DNA of 64,000 nt from JBHOQX01 sp042408595. GTDB taxonomy: Bacteria > Chloroflexota > Chloroflexia > Chloroflexales > Roseiflexaceae. The notes beneath the pieces are model-generated. The model was not told where the DNA came from. It saw nothing but the letters and a program-made list of their open reading frames with translations, and ran no database searches. The first letter of the stretch is position 1. Each line of letters starts with the position of its first letter. This document shows, one piece after another, positions 1-8,638 of the stretch. The DNA is taken from positions 8,927-72,926 of the forward strand of contig JBHOQX010000039.1 of the NCBI GenBank assembly GCA_042408595.1. The letters are read 5' to 3'. A program made the translations under genes and the position numbers.

Positions 1-471
1 CAGGCTTTGCTTCGCCCATGCGCTGAAGGTCACCAGGTGGCCCACGGCCTGGAATACGGCCCGATGCAGCGCGCCCTTGAGTCGCTCCAGCGGCTCGGCG
101 CCGCGCGCATGGCCGTGGCGTTGCCCGATCTCATCATACTGCCGCGGGGTGGCGTCGAGCGAGATCACGCTTGGGATGCGTCGCAGCCAGTCCAGCGCCA
201 GCGTCGCCGGAACCTGCGTATGGAAGAACAGCACGTCCGGCGCACCGTCGCGGGCCATCGCCGCCAGCGCACGGCGCGCCTGCAGGCCGGCGCGCACCGT
301 CCAATTGCCTGAAAGCGGCAGCCACGGCGGCAGGGCGCCCCCATCCCAGGTGAGCGGCGCCCACCGCGCGTGAATCTCTCTGTCGCGGGCGATGCTGTCG
401 TACAGGTTGAGGGTGTAGGTGACATGCCCGAGCACCTGCTCGATCAGCATGGCGATCTCGTACGGACGCAT
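1..471 (-). CDS. Glycosyltransferase (GT4-like), N-terminal part, cut by window edge
   Basis: The complementary strand reads an open frame from an ATG at 471 to the window edge, 157 codons with no stop. The protein starts MRPYEIAMLIEQVLGHVTYT, and near residues 97-108 has SLDATPRQYDEI. This resembles the N-terminal acceptor-binding half of family GT4 glycosyltransferases of cyanobacteria and Chloroflexi that modify glycolipids or exopolysaccharides. The start lies 10 bases after the stop of the membrane-fusion lipoprotein gene, so it is the next gene of the leftward exopolysaccharide operon. The C-terminal nucleotide-sugar domain and its E-x7-E motif would lie outside the window, so substrate and exact family are not determinable. 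Confidence is high that it is coding, moderate for family. Confidence 0.75.
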   Translation of the reverse strand, partial: MRPYEIAMLIEQVLGHVTYTLNLYDSIARDREIHARWAPLTWDGGALPPWLPLSGNWTVRAGLQARRALAAMARDGAPDVLFFHTQVPATLALDWLRRIPSVISLDATPRQYDEIGQRHGHARGAEPLERLKGALHRAVFQAVGHLVTFSAWAKQSL

Positions 472-481
472 GCGTGCGTTC

Positions 482-2083
482 CTATCTCTGCGTCGCGCCA
501 CGATAGACGACATCGCCTTCCTTCAGGCCGGCCAGGATCTCGACCCGCTGCGGCGTTACGATCCCGACCTGCACCTCCACCTGCTTCGGCATGTCGCCAT
601 CCTTCAGTTCCACCGTCGCCCGGTCGCGCGCGATGCGCACGGCATCCGCCGGCAGGAACAGGGTGTTGTCGGCGCGGCCCAGAGTGACAAGCACATCCGC
701 CGTCTCGCCGAGTTCGAGCGGGGCGCCGGCCGCATCGTAGCTGATCGAGAAGGTCCTGTCCTCGGCCGCGGTTGCGGCCGGCGGCACGCGGGTGATCACA
801 CCGTTGAAGGTCTTGCCGGGCAGGCGGCTGAAGGTCACCTGAGCCGGCTGGCCGACGATCAGCCGGCTGCGGGCGCGCTCATCGTCGCGGGCGGATGTCA
901 CCGTGGCGGCGATCTCGCGGCGGGTGTTATCCAGAATGACCATGATCGGAGTCGTCGCGCGCACTGCCGCGCCGGGCCGCGCCTTGATGCCGTTGATCTC
1001 GCCGTCGAACGGCGCGTAGAGTCGCCGCGCCGCGATCTGTTCTTCGATGCGCTGCACGTCGAGCCGCCCGGACGCGACGCGCTTGGCGAGATCCGGGTCG
1101 GGCTGGGCGCGCTGGCGGGCGCCGTTCAGGGCGAGCTGGGCCGCCGCGACCGCCCGTTGGGCCGCCTCGATCGCAAACTGGTCCGGGCCGCGCAGCAATT
1201 TGTCGAGATCGGCCCGGGCGCTCGCGACCTCCGCCTCGCCGGCCTGCACCGCGGCGATCTCGTTGTTGCGGGCGGTGTCGTAGGCGATCTGGGCTTTGGC
1301 GAGCGCATCTTCCGCCAGCCGCACCTTGTCGCGGGCGAAATCGTAGGCCTGCCGCGCGCCGTCGCTCGGCTGGCGCTGGTACTCAGCCGTCGCCCTGACC
1401 AGTTCCTCCTGCGTCTGGGCGAGCTGGCGCGCCGCCGTCGTCAGCGTTTGCTGCGCGGTGTTCTTGGCCTCGGAGGCGTTGTTCCGGGTCGTAGCAAGGT
1501 TCGCTTCGGCCTTTTGCACCACCGCGCGGGCTTTGGCCAGATCGTCGGCGGTGGGCGGCTGCCGCAGCTTGGCGAGCGCGTCCCTGGCGGCGGCAAGTTC
1601 GAGTTCGGCGCGCTTGACCTCGAGCTGGCCCGCCTGCATGGCCCGCTGGAGCGCGATTTGGTCCTGTTCGGCGATCACCTTGAGCTGCTTGAGCTGACCA
1701 TCCAGGTCGCCGAGATCGAGCTCGGCGAGCACATCGCCCTTCTTGACCTTCGCGCCGGGCTCCACCCGGATGGCCGTCAGGATGCCGTCCTCGTTGAACG
1801 CAAGCTCCTGCGTGACCGGCACCACCCGCCCGCTGAGGCGTACTTCGTCCACGACTGGCCCGCGCTGCACTGCGACGGTCTCGCGCGGCGGCGAGGCGGT
1901 GGCGGTCGGCGCGGCAGGGAGGCCGGGCGCGCCAAGCTGCCCGAGTGGCGAGACGGTCGCCGTTGGTGGTGCCACCGGTTGGGTGGGCGCGGCGGGGGCG
2001 GCGGGGGCTGTCGTGCTGCAGGCGGCGGCAAGCAGCGCCGTGATCAGGAATATGATTGAGAGTTGAAGCCGCATGATGTACAT
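482..2083 (-). CDS. HlyD/RND-type membrane-fusion (periplasmic adaptor) lipoprotein
   Basis: The 533-residue protein has an N-terminal hydrophobic signal ending in LLAAAC (Cys about residue 22), which looks like a lipoprotein signal. A Pro/Ala/Thr-rich spacer follows, then a biotinyl-lipoyl half motif (VEPGAKVKKGDVLAELD), a long Ala/Glu/Lys/Arg-rich coiled-coil hairpin, the second lipoyl half (LYAPFDGEINGIKARPGAAV) and C-terminal beta-barrel and membrane-proximal domains. This is the order in adaptor subunits of ABC or RND exporters. A start at 2083 (or ATG 2074) is preceded by GGGAG. No partner transporter is in the window, so it may lie beyond the left edge. In this operon it probably assists export of polysaccharide or a lipid-linked product; that role is inferred from context. 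Confidence 0.85.
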   Translation of the reverse strand: MYIMRLQLSIIFLITALLAAACSTTAPAAPAAPTQPVAPPTATVSPLGQLGAPGLPAAPTATASPPRETVAVQRGPVVDEVRLSGRVVPVTQELAFNEDGILTAIRVEPGAKVKKGDVLAELDLGDLDGQLKQLKVIAEQDQIALQRAMQAGQLEVKRAELELAAARDALAKLRQPPTADDLAKARAVVQKAEANLATTRNNASEAKNTAQQTLTTAARQLAQTQEELVRATAEYQRQPSDGARQAYDFARDKVRLAEDALAKAQIAYDTARNNEIAAVQAGEAEVASARADLDKLLRGPDQFAIEAAQRAVAAAQLALNGARQRAQPDPDLAKRVASGRLDVQRIEEQIAARRLYAPFDGEINGIKARPGAAVRATTPIMVILDNTRREIAATVTSARDDERARSRLIVGQPAQVTFSRLPGKTFNGVITRVPPAATAAEDRTFSISYDAAGAPLELGETADVLVTLGRADNTLFLPADAVRIARDRATVELKDGDMPKQVEVQVGIVTPQRVEILAGLKEGDVVYRGATQR

Positions 2084-2202
2084 ATCTCCCGCGATGAGCC
2101 TGGACGATCGAGAACACGGAACAAACGAACAATGAACCGGCCGTGCCGGGTTCTTTGTCACCTGGCCGGCGTGCCATCTCGCCACGCCGGCGTGCATGCC
2201 GT

Positions 2203-3411
2203 TCAGGAGACCGGTTCCTTGGCGGGCAGTGGCGCGGTACCCGGCTGCCCCGCCCGCCCCGGCGGCCGGCCGGCGTGGCGGACGAACGGCCGCTCGAACG
2301 GCAGGTAGAACAGGTAGCACAGGCCGATCACCAGCGGAACCGCCAGCAGGAACTGAGCCGCGAACAGGGCCGGCGCCGGCAGGCCGAGCGCCAGGAGAAA
2401 GCCGGCGGTCAGACGTAGCAGCGGCTCGTGAATCAGGTACATGCTGTACGAGAAGCGCCCGAGCCCCGCCACCGCACGGCTGTCCAGCACCCGCAGCGCC
2501 AGCTGCGCCGGGGCGTTCGTCCAGCCCTGCCCCTGCCCCGCCGCCAGCGCCAGTTGCATGCGCGCCAGGTAGACAATCGCGCAGGTCACCGTGAGGCCGA
2601 GGAGCAGATCGGTCAACCAGAGATATTCCCACGCCCAGCGCAGCCGGAAGAGCAGGATGAACAGCGTGAGCACGCCGAGCCCGCCGGCGATCAGCCCCCA
2701 CGGCACCCACGCCCGCAGTGCCGCAGCCGCGGGCGTCGGCGCAACACTGACGACGGCGCCAGCCGCCCCGAGCGCGAACAGGCCGATGTACCAGGGATAG
2801 GTCCAGTCGAAGTTGGCGTTCGCCGGCAACAGGAAGTGCGGCGCCAGCCCGAGCGCGACCCCGGCGGCCAGCGCGGCCGCGGCGCCCCAGCGCCGCATCA
2901 GCGGCAAGAGCACGAGCGGGAGCAGGAAATAGATCTGCCACTCCAGCGCCACGCTCCACATCGGCCCGTTGATCGACTGCACCCAGCGCGGGCTGAGGTT
3001 GTGCAGCAGCGCGGCGTGCGAAAGAATCGAGCCCCAGGTCAGGTCGCCCGGCCGGAGCAGCCATGGAAACGCCAGCAGCAGCCCGGCCGAGAGCGCGAGC
3101 GCGGCGTAGTAGGTCGGCAAAATACGGCGGGCGCGGCGGCGCAGGTAGCCGCCCGTCCCGCCGGGTATCCGCCGGTCGGCCCGGCGGGCGACGGGCAGCA
3201 TCAGCAGGTACCCTGAGAGCACGATAAACACCGCAACGGCGAAGTGCCCGGCATCGATCAGCTTGAGCAGTTTGAGGAGCGCCGGGCTCGCTGCGGCGTC
3301 CACCGGCTCGCGGATGGCGACATAGGCATGTCCGAGCAGCACATACAGCGCCGCCAGGCCGCGCAGGCCGTCCAGAAAGCCGAGCCGGATGCGGGCTGTC
3401 CCATCGCTCAT
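2203..3411 (-). CDS. Acyltransferase 3 family integral membrane O-acyltransferase
   Basis: This 402-residue polytopic protein belongs to the acyltransferase-3 (OafA/YrhL-like) family, which transfers acetyl or other acyl groups to extracellular sugars. The hallmark LDGLRGLAALYVLLGHA near residues 12-28 contains the conserved Arg and the His of the proposed active site, and FSYSMYLIHEPLLRL near the C-terminus is the conserved late-helix motif. About ten hydrophobic segments are visible. The ATG at 3411 overlaps the stop of the upstream glycosyltransferase gene (ATGA), so translation is probably coupled. It likely decorates the exopolysaccharide assembled by neighbouring gene products; the acyl group and sugar cannot be inferred. 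Confidence 0.88.
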   Translation of the reverse strand: MSDGTARIRLGFLDGLRGLAALYVLLGHAYVAIREPVDAAASPALLKLLKLIDAGHFAVAVFIVLSGYLLMLPVARRADRRIPGGTGGYLRRRARRILPTYYAALALSAGLLLAFPWLLRPGDLTWGSILSHAALLHNLSPRWVQSINGPMWSVALEWQIYFLLPLVLLPLMRRWGAAAALAAGVALGLAPHFLLPANANFDWTYPWYIGLFALGAAGAVVSVAPTPAAAALRAWVPWGLIAGGLGVLTLFILLFRLRWAWEYLWLTDLLLGLTVTCAIVYLARMQLALAAGQGQGWTNAPAQLALRVLDSRAVAGLGRFSYSMYLIHEPLLRLTAGFLLALGLPAPALFAAQFLLAVPLVIGLCYLFYLPFERPFVRHAGRPPGRAGQPGTAPLPAKEPVS

Positions 3412-4649
3412 CGCGGGCTCTCCGCCAGCTTCGGCGACCCGCCGGCCGCCGGTTCGGGCCGCGCGATGCCGCGCAGGTGTTGCTCCAGCACCCGTCCGAC
3501 CGCCTGCCACGAGTAGCGCTGCTCTACCACGGCGCGCCCGGCGGCGCGCAGCCGCTGGCGCAGCCCGGCGTCGCCGAGCGCCGCCACCACGCCGGCCGCA
3601 AAGGCTTCCGGCGTATCGCCAAGGAGAATATGCTCGCCGTGGACCAGATCGAGCCCCTCCGCGCCGATCGTTGTCGAGACCGTCGGCACGCCGAAGCTCA
3701 ACCCCTCCAGAATCTTCAGACGGGTGCCGCCGCCGCTGCGCAACGGCACAACCAGTGCCCGGGCGCGCGCCATGTACGGCCGTACGTCTTTGACATAGCC
3801 GGTGACCTCGACATTCGGCCGCACGCCGTACTGCCGGATCACCGGCGGCGGGTTGCCGCCCACGATGCTGAAGCGCACATCCGGCACCCGCCGCTCGATC
3901 AGCGGGAAAATGCGCTCCATGAAATACACCAGCCCGTCGCGGTTGGCATCCACATGGGTCGTTCCGATGAAGGCGATCTCGTTTCCGGGCGGCTCGGTTG
4001 CTCGCATGGCGAAGTAGTCCGGGTCGATGCTGTTCGGCAGGCATGCGATGGCGCTCGGGCCCAACAGGGCGCGCAGTTGGTCGCGCTCGCGCTCGGAGGG
4101 GGTGAAGATCAGGTCGAAGCGGCGGCAGATCGCCAGTTCATCGCGCCGGAACTTACGCGCCTCGAGCGCCAGGGCGGCCCGCCGGAGCGGATGCGACTGC
4201 ACGGCGGCGCGGCGCTCCAGCAACTCGAATTCGATGTTTTGCAGATCCAGGATGTAGCTGCCGGCGATGCGTGGGTAGCGAAAATACCCCATCTGCGACA
4301 GGTTGACCACCACATAATCAAACGGCGTCGCCTGGATCGTCTCGTCGAGCGCCCGCTGGAAGCGCTGCGAATAGTGCGTGAAATACTGGAACGGCCGCGA
4401 CCCCAGAGTGCCGCGCGCCTGGAGCAGCCATTTCGGCGCCGCCTCCGTCGGCGGGCCCGGCACGGCGACCACCCGCTCGCAGATCGTCTCCAGGTGGCCG
4501 ACGCTGTCGCCGCTCGGGCCGCGTCCGGCGTACATCAGCAGCGTCACGTCCGACAGCGACGCGAACATCTTCAGCATGTGGTAGATGCGGATCGCGCCGC
4601 CGAAGTCCGGCGGGTACGGACTGAAGGGTGTGACGAAAAGGGTTTTCAC
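3408..4649 (-). CDS. GT4 family glycosyltransferase
   Basis: This 413-residue cytoplasmic glycosyltransferase has the GT-B fold signature. The N-terminus MKTLFVTPFSPYPPDFGGAI carries the glycine-rich loop after the first strand, and the C-terminal half has VVPLRSGGGTRLKILEGLSF followed by GVPTVSTTIGAEGL, where the E-x7-E-like region contacts the nucleotide sugar. The start is a GTG at 4649 whose last bases overlap the stop of the upstream polymerase-like gene (GTGA), so both are translationally coupled. It probably adds one sugar of the exopolysaccharide repeat unit. Donor and acceptor are unknown. Confidence 0.9.
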   Translation of the reverse strand: MKTLFVTPFSPYPPDFGGAIRIYHMLKMFASLSDVTLLMYAGRGPSGDSVGHLETICERVVAVPGPPTEAAPKWLLQARGTLGSRPFQYFTHYSQRFQRALDETIQATPFDYVVVNLSQMGYFRYPRIAGSYILDLQNIEFELLERRAAVQSHPLRRAALALEARKFRRDELAICRRFDLIFTPSERERDQLRALLGPSAIACLPNSIDPDYFAMRATEPPGNEIAFIGTTHVDANRDGLVYFMERIFPLIERRVPDVRFSIVGGNPPPVIRQYGVRPNVEVTGYVKDVRPYMARARALVVPLRSGGGTRLKILEGLSFGVPTVSTTIGAEGLDLVHGEHILLGDTPEAFAAGVVAALGDAGLRQRLRAAGRAVVEQRYSWQAVGRVLEQHLRGIARPEPAAGGSPKLAESPR

Positions 4650-6172
4650 CGGTGCGCTCCTGCCCGCTGCCACGGCCAGCGCGGGGCAGGGACCGGCACC
4701 GGCGTGGCCGCGATCGCGTCGAGCCGGTTGAGCAGCCCCATCGCCACGCCCAGGTACACCATGCTGCTCAGATCCCACGAGATATCGACATACGCGTAGA
4801 TGCAGTGCATCACGATATACAGGGTCGCCGTGAGCGCCGCGGCGCTCAGCACACCGCCGGGCAGCCGCATCAGCGCCCGCGCCCCGACGATGATCGCCAT
4901 GCCGAACATGAAGAGCATGACCACAAAGCCGAACGGCCCCATCTTCATCCACATCCACAGCACCGAGTTGTGCGTCTGGTATTCCCACCACTCGAAGAAG
5001 CTGATATCGGGCAACTGATACAGAATGTAGAATTTTCGCCCGAAGCCGACGCCGAACGGCGCCAGGCGCAGTGTGTACATGATGTTTGCGTTCTCGATCA
5101 GCCGGTACTCATTGGATGCCGCGTTGCGCGCGTTCCCCATGCCGATCACCGATTTGAACGCCTCGATCGGGAAGCCGAGCATCCCACCGTGGTTCCAGAA
5201 GGCGGCGAAGTACAGCCCGGCCGCCAGCGCCAGGGGCGGGATGAGCGCCCAGAACAGCCGGCGGCGCAGTTGAAACAGCACCGCCGCCAGCAGCACGAAC
5301 GCCACGCCGAGCGCGACAAAGCTGGCGCGCCGCTGGTTGGCGAAAAAGGCATACACCATCGGCGGCAGCATCAGCGGGAACAGCACCCGCTTCGCCAGCG
5401 TGTCGCGGAACAGCCAGACGGCGATCGCCAGCACGAAGAACGACGCGAAATAGATCGACATCGCGTGGTTGCCGATCCGCTCCAGGCCGTGGATCTGCCA
5501 ATGCAGCACCGTGGCGACGTACACGACCGCCTCGATGCCGCGGGCGAAGAGCGCCAGGGCGAGCACCCAGATCAATTGGTTGACGTGCCGGCGCATGGTG
5601 ATCAGGTTGCTCGTCAGCACGAAGAGCGCCGGCAGGTAGCTGATCGGCCGCGCCTCCCAGAGCGCGATGTTCGCATTCCCGCCGAGCGCCAGCCCGAACG
5701 CCAGCCCCCAACCGATGAAGCCCATGAACACCGCAATCGGCCAGAAGAGCGGCCCGCGGAAGAAATGGAGCTGCCGCGCCACCAACCCGCGCCCCAGCCA
5801 GGCGGCAAACGTCACGACCATGTAGGTCTCCAGCGGGCTGACGATCAGATAGCGGTGGACGAAAAAGATCGACTCGACGCTCGAAAAGTTCTTCCAGAAC
5901 GGGTACCACGGGAACATGATCCAGTCGCCCAGCAGCGTGAACAACAGCATCAGGTAGATCCCGTAGCGCGGCTGGTAGACCGTAGCCGCCAGCCCGGCGA
6001 AAAAGATGAACCAGGCGAAGGTCACCGGGTCGGCGTCATTGCGCATCAGCACGAGGCCGACGGCGATGCTCGCGGCGGCCAGGCAGCCGAAGCCCAGGGC
6101 GCGCACCCTCCGCCCGCGGCGAAGCTGCGCGTCCACGCTCCGGTGCAGTCGGGTTGTGAAAGTGTCAACCAT
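4646..6172 (-). CDS. O-antigen ligase / Wzy-like polysaccharide polymerase
   Basis: The 508-residue protein has about twelve hydrophobic segments and a large polar loop in its C-terminal half (after the FWNHGG region) containing NARNAASNEYRLIENANIMY and the sequence FFEWWEYQTHNSVLWMWMKM, typical of the Wzy_C / O-antigen ligase superfamily. Such proteins polymerise lipid-linked repeat units or ligate the polymer at the outer face of the membrane. I chose ATG 6172 (MVDTFTTRLHRSV) because a polar start precedes the first helix; 21 further in-frame codons extend upstream to 6235 but look non-coding. The preceding sequence GGTTGGTG is only a weak ribosome site. Together with flippase, co-polymerase and priming transferase it completes a Wzx/Wzy-type set. 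Confidence 0.85.
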   Translation of the reverse strand: MVDTFTTRLHRSVDAQLRRGRRVRALGFGCLAAASIAVGLVLMRNDADPVTFAWFIFFAGLAATVYQPRYGIYLMLLFTLLGDWIMFPWYPFWKNFSSVESIFFVHRYLIVSPLETYMVVTFAAWLGRGLVARQLHFFRGPLFWPIAVFMGFIGWGLAFGLALGGNANIALWEARPISYLPALFVLTSNLITMRRHVNQLIWVLALALFARGIEAVVYVATVLHWQIHGLERIGNHAMSIYFASFFVLAIAVWLFRDTLAKRVLFPLMLPPMVYAFFANQRRASFVALGVAFVLLAAVLFQLRRRLFWALIPPLALAAGLYFAAFWNHGGMLGFPIEAFKSVIGMGNARNAASNEYRLIENANIMYTLRLAPFGVGFGRKFYILYQLPDISFFEWWEYQTHNSVLWMWMKMGPFGFVVMLFMFGMAIIVGARALMRLPGGVLSAAALTATLYIVMHCIYAYVDISWDLSSMVYLGVAMGLLNRLDAIAATPVPVPAPRWPWQRAGAHR

Positions 6173-6256
6173 CACCAACCGTTCGTACGATTGCAGCGCG
6201 CAGATAGCATGCGATCCGCTCCTCCGAGCATGCACACAATGCGGCCTGCGTCTGCG

Positions 6257-6400
6257 CTAGATCATGCGGAAGACCCAGTAGCCGACGCTGATCGCCAGGC
6301 ACAGGCCCAGCAGCATCCACCCGACCTGCCGCAGCGGGCGCCGATGCAGCGCCAGACCGCCGATGAACGAGAAGAAGAGCAGCAGCAGAAAGAGTTTCAT
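6257..6400 (-). CDS. 47-residue two-helix membrane protein of the polysaccharide operon
   Basis: A small frame starts MKLFLLLLFFSFIGGLALHR and continues with a second hydrophobic stretch VGWMLLGLCLAISVGYWVF. Two short transmembrane helices separated by a basic loop (HRRPLRQ) are predicted by eye. It begins 5 bases after the stop of the kinase-like ATPase gene on the same strand, so it is co-transcribed. I do not recognise the family. It may be an accessory subunit of the Wzz/ATPase or polymerase machinery; this is inference from position only. Confidence 0.6.
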   Translation of the reverse strand: MKLFLLLLFFSFIGGLALHRRPLRQVGWMLLGLCLAISVGYWVFRMI

Positions 6401-6405
6401 CGCGG

Positions 6406-7128
6406 CTACTCCTGCGGGACGAGCGCCCGCAGCCAGCGCGGCGTCCGGATGCGCGCCTGGTTCAAAATCACGCCCAGTTGCGGCAGGTGCTTCAGGTCGT
6501 CCAGCGCGGATTGCACCGCGCCGGTCGGCGTGACGCCATACCGGACGACGACGCAGCATGCCGTCCCGAGCGACGCAAGCGCGATCGCGTCGCTGGTCGC
6601 CAGTACCGCCGGGATATCCAGCACCAGGTGATCGAAGCGGGCGCCCAGCTCCTCGATCAGCGTCCGCAGCCGCTCGCCGCGCGCGGCGGCGGGCCGTTGG
6701 TCGGGCGGGAGGCTCCCGGCCGGCAGCAGCGCCAGGTTGGGCCGGTCGGTGGCAAGCAGCGCGTCGTTAAGTTCCAGCCGCCCGAGCAGGACATCCGCCA
6801 GGCCCGGGCGGGGCGCGGCGCCACCCAGCAGCCGCAGCATCCCCGGCGCCCACCAGTTCAGCTCCACCGCACAGACGCGGGCCGGGTCGTCGCTGGCCAG
6901 TGTCGCGGCGAGCGCCAGGGTCGAGAAGGTCACGCCCTCGCCCCGCAGTGCCGCGACGGTGGCGAGCCGGGCTGGGAAGCCGCCGCCGTACTGAAGCTCC
7001 GTCACCATATGGCGAAAACTATCGACGATCTCCGGCGCGAAGGCCACGAGCGGCGCGCCGTCGGCCGCGCGCAGCGCCAGCGGCGCCGGCTGGGCGAAGC
7101 CCTCATCATGCGATCGTTTGCGAAACAT
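6406..7128 (-). CDS. Degenerate BY-kinase / CpsD-like P-loop protein (probable pseudo-enzyme)
   Basis: This 240-residue protein matches the layout of bacterial tyrosine kinases and MinD-type ATPases that pair with Wzz co-polymerases: PEIVDSFRHMVTEL at the N-terminus, a P-loop region near residues 61-70, an A' region (VCAVELNWWAPGML) and a Walker B-like strand FDHLVLDIP near 165-172 followed by ATSDAIALA. The P-loop reads LRGEGVTFST, so the invariant GKT/S lysine is replaced by Val, and the A' Asp is replaced by Asn. No C-terminal tyrosine cluster is present. It likely cannot hydrolyse ATP or phosphorylate in the usual way and may act as a regulatory partner. The ATG at 7128 has AGGTGA upstream and overlaps the flippase gene by 23 bases. 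Confidence 0.8.
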   Translation of the reverse strand: MFRKRSHDEGFAQPAPLALRAADGAPLVAFAPEIVDSFRHMVTELQYGGGFPARLATVAALRGEGVTFSTLALAATLASDDPARVCAVELNWWAPGMLRLLGGAAPRPGLADVLLGRLELNDALLATDRPNLALLPAGSLPPDQRPAAARGERLRTLIEELGARFDHLVLDIPAVLATSDAIALASLGTACCVVVRYGVTPTGAVQSALDDLKHLPQLGVILNQARIRTPRWLRALVPQE

Positions 7129-8638
7129 GCTCGTCACCTGTCTGCGGCGCCGGGGCGGCCGCCGCGCCTGGGCGCAGCCGGGCCGCGGCCTGCCGCGCGA
7201 GTTCGTACAGCAACGCGAAGTCCTCCCGCGGAACGATCCGCAGGAGCAGCACCATGCCGGGATACACCACCGCGCCCACCGCCACCGGCACAACGATCGG
7301 AAGGTCGTGCGTGAGCCAGACGGCCCCGGCCATCACCAGCCCGGCGGCCAGCGCGAGCGCGGCGGTGCGCACGTTCATCCAGCCGAGCGTGCCCTTCGGC
7401 AGCAGCAGCACGCCGGCGCAGACCTGCGCCGCCTCTACCAGCAGGTAGGTGATCGCCCCGGCCAGCGCGCCGATGCCGAACACCTGCTGGCACCACGGCA
7501 CGAGCAGGATATCCAGGACAACCGTGACAATCGTCGAAACGACCAGGACGATCGTCCATAGGTGCGGCCGGTCCACCGAGATCAGCATCTGCGAGAACAG
7601 GATGTTCAGGTAGGTGAAAATAATCACGACACCGAGCAGCGAAAGGATCGCGCCAGCCGGTGCGAACGCCGGGCCGTAGATCAACGCCACGAGCGGCCGG
7701 GCGATCACCATCACGCCGAGGCCGAGCGGGATGCTCACCAGGAACATCAGATCGACGCTCTTGCGTGCCACCTGCGGCAGTCGATCCGGCGCAGCGGCGT
7801 ACAGCCGGGCCAGCGACGGGAAGATCGCCGTCGTGAAGATCACCGGGATGAACATCAGCGTGCCGAACAGGTTGACCGCCGTCCCATACCAGCCGACCGA
7901 CGCCGGGTCGATCAGGGCGGCGATCACCTGCTTGTCCACCTCGCCGTACAGGATCAGCGCGACGCTCGACATCAGGTAGGGCGCGCTGGAACGCAGCATC
8001 GCCCCTGACTCCGCCAGGGCGAGCCGCGGGCGGAGCGGGTGGCGCCGCCAGGTGAGCACCACGAGCGCCCCGAACCCGACCAGCGCGCCCAGAACGTAGA
8101 CCGCGGCGATAACGTACAGGCGGTAGCCGAGCGCCAGCGCCAGCAGCGCCGCACCGGTGAAAACCAGCTTGTTGGCGATATTCGCCAGCGAGAAGAGCTG
8201 CATCTGCTCCAGCCCCTGGAGCATCGCCGTGATCCCGGCCGTCCACAGGTCGAGCAGCGCCGCGACGCCGATGATCGCCACGACCGCCACGATATCCGGC
8301 CCGTAGCCAAGCAGCGAGACATACGCCGCCACGGCCGCCGCGCCGAGCAGGAAGAGCGCCGTCCGCAGCTCGAGCGACACACCGAGCAGCGCCGTGGCGC
8401 GCTCCGGCCTGCGGGCGATCGCCGTGGTCAGGTAGATGTCCATCCCGCACTTGACCACCACTGCCGCGATCGCCCAGACCGACAGCGCGAAATAGAGCTT
8501 CCCGGTCGCATCCGGCCCGAGTTGGCGCGGCAGGAAGATCGTCAGCGTCAGGGTCAGCGACCAGGTGATGAGCTGGGCGACCAGCATCACACTGATGTTT
8601 TTCGCGACGGTGTTGTGGCTGACGGCCATGGGGGTCAC
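7106..8638 (-). CDS. Wzx-like polysaccharide flippase (MOP superfamily)
   Basis: The 510-residue protein shows about fourteen hydrophobic segments beginning with NISVMLVAQLITWSLTLTLT and a RQLGPDATGKLYFALSVWAI stretch, the usual start of oligosaccharide flippases (RfbX/Wzx, MATE-like). It would translocate the lipid-linked repeat unit across the cytoplasmic membrane. The start is GTG 8638, overlapping the stop of the co-polymerase gene (GTGA), with an alternative ATG at 8629. The 3' end overlaps the start of the kinase-like gene. The order co-polymerase, flippase, ATPase fits Wzy-dependent polysaccharide assembly. Confidence 0.9.
   Translation of the reverse strand: MTPMAVSHNTVAKNISVMLVAQLITWSLTLTLTIFLPRQLGPDATGKLYFALSVWAIAAVVVKCGMDIYLTTAIARRPERATALLGVSLELRTALFLLGAAAVAAYVSLLGYGPDIVAVVAIIGVAALLDLWTAGITAMLQGLEQMQLFSLANIANKLVFTGAALLALALGYRLYVIAAVYVLGALVGFGALVVLTWRRHPLRPRLALAESGAMLRSSAPYLMSSVALILYGEVDKQVIAALIDPASVGWYGTAVNLFGTLMFIPVIFTTAIFPSLARLYAAAPDRLPQVARKSVDLMFLVSIPLGLGVMVIARPLVALIYGPAFAPAGAILSLLGVVIIFTYLNILFSQMLISVDRPHLWTIVLVVSTIVTVVLDILLVPWCQQVFGIGALAGAITYLLVEAAQVCAGVLLLPKGTLGWMNVRTAALALAAGLVMAGAVWLTHDLPIVVPVAVGAVVYPGMVLLLRIVPREDFALLYELARQAAARLRPGAAAAPAPQTGDEHVSQTIA

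Noticed and set aside
4652..6631. Very long open frame on the plus strand opposite the polymerase-like gene
   Set aside because: It is rich in Arg, His, Gln and Pro, has no hydrophobic or family signature, and lies antisense to clearly real proteins. Long antisense frames are expected in DNA this GC-rich. The same applies to plus-strand frames at 419-2059, 18637-19212, 20151-21632 and 27282-28799.
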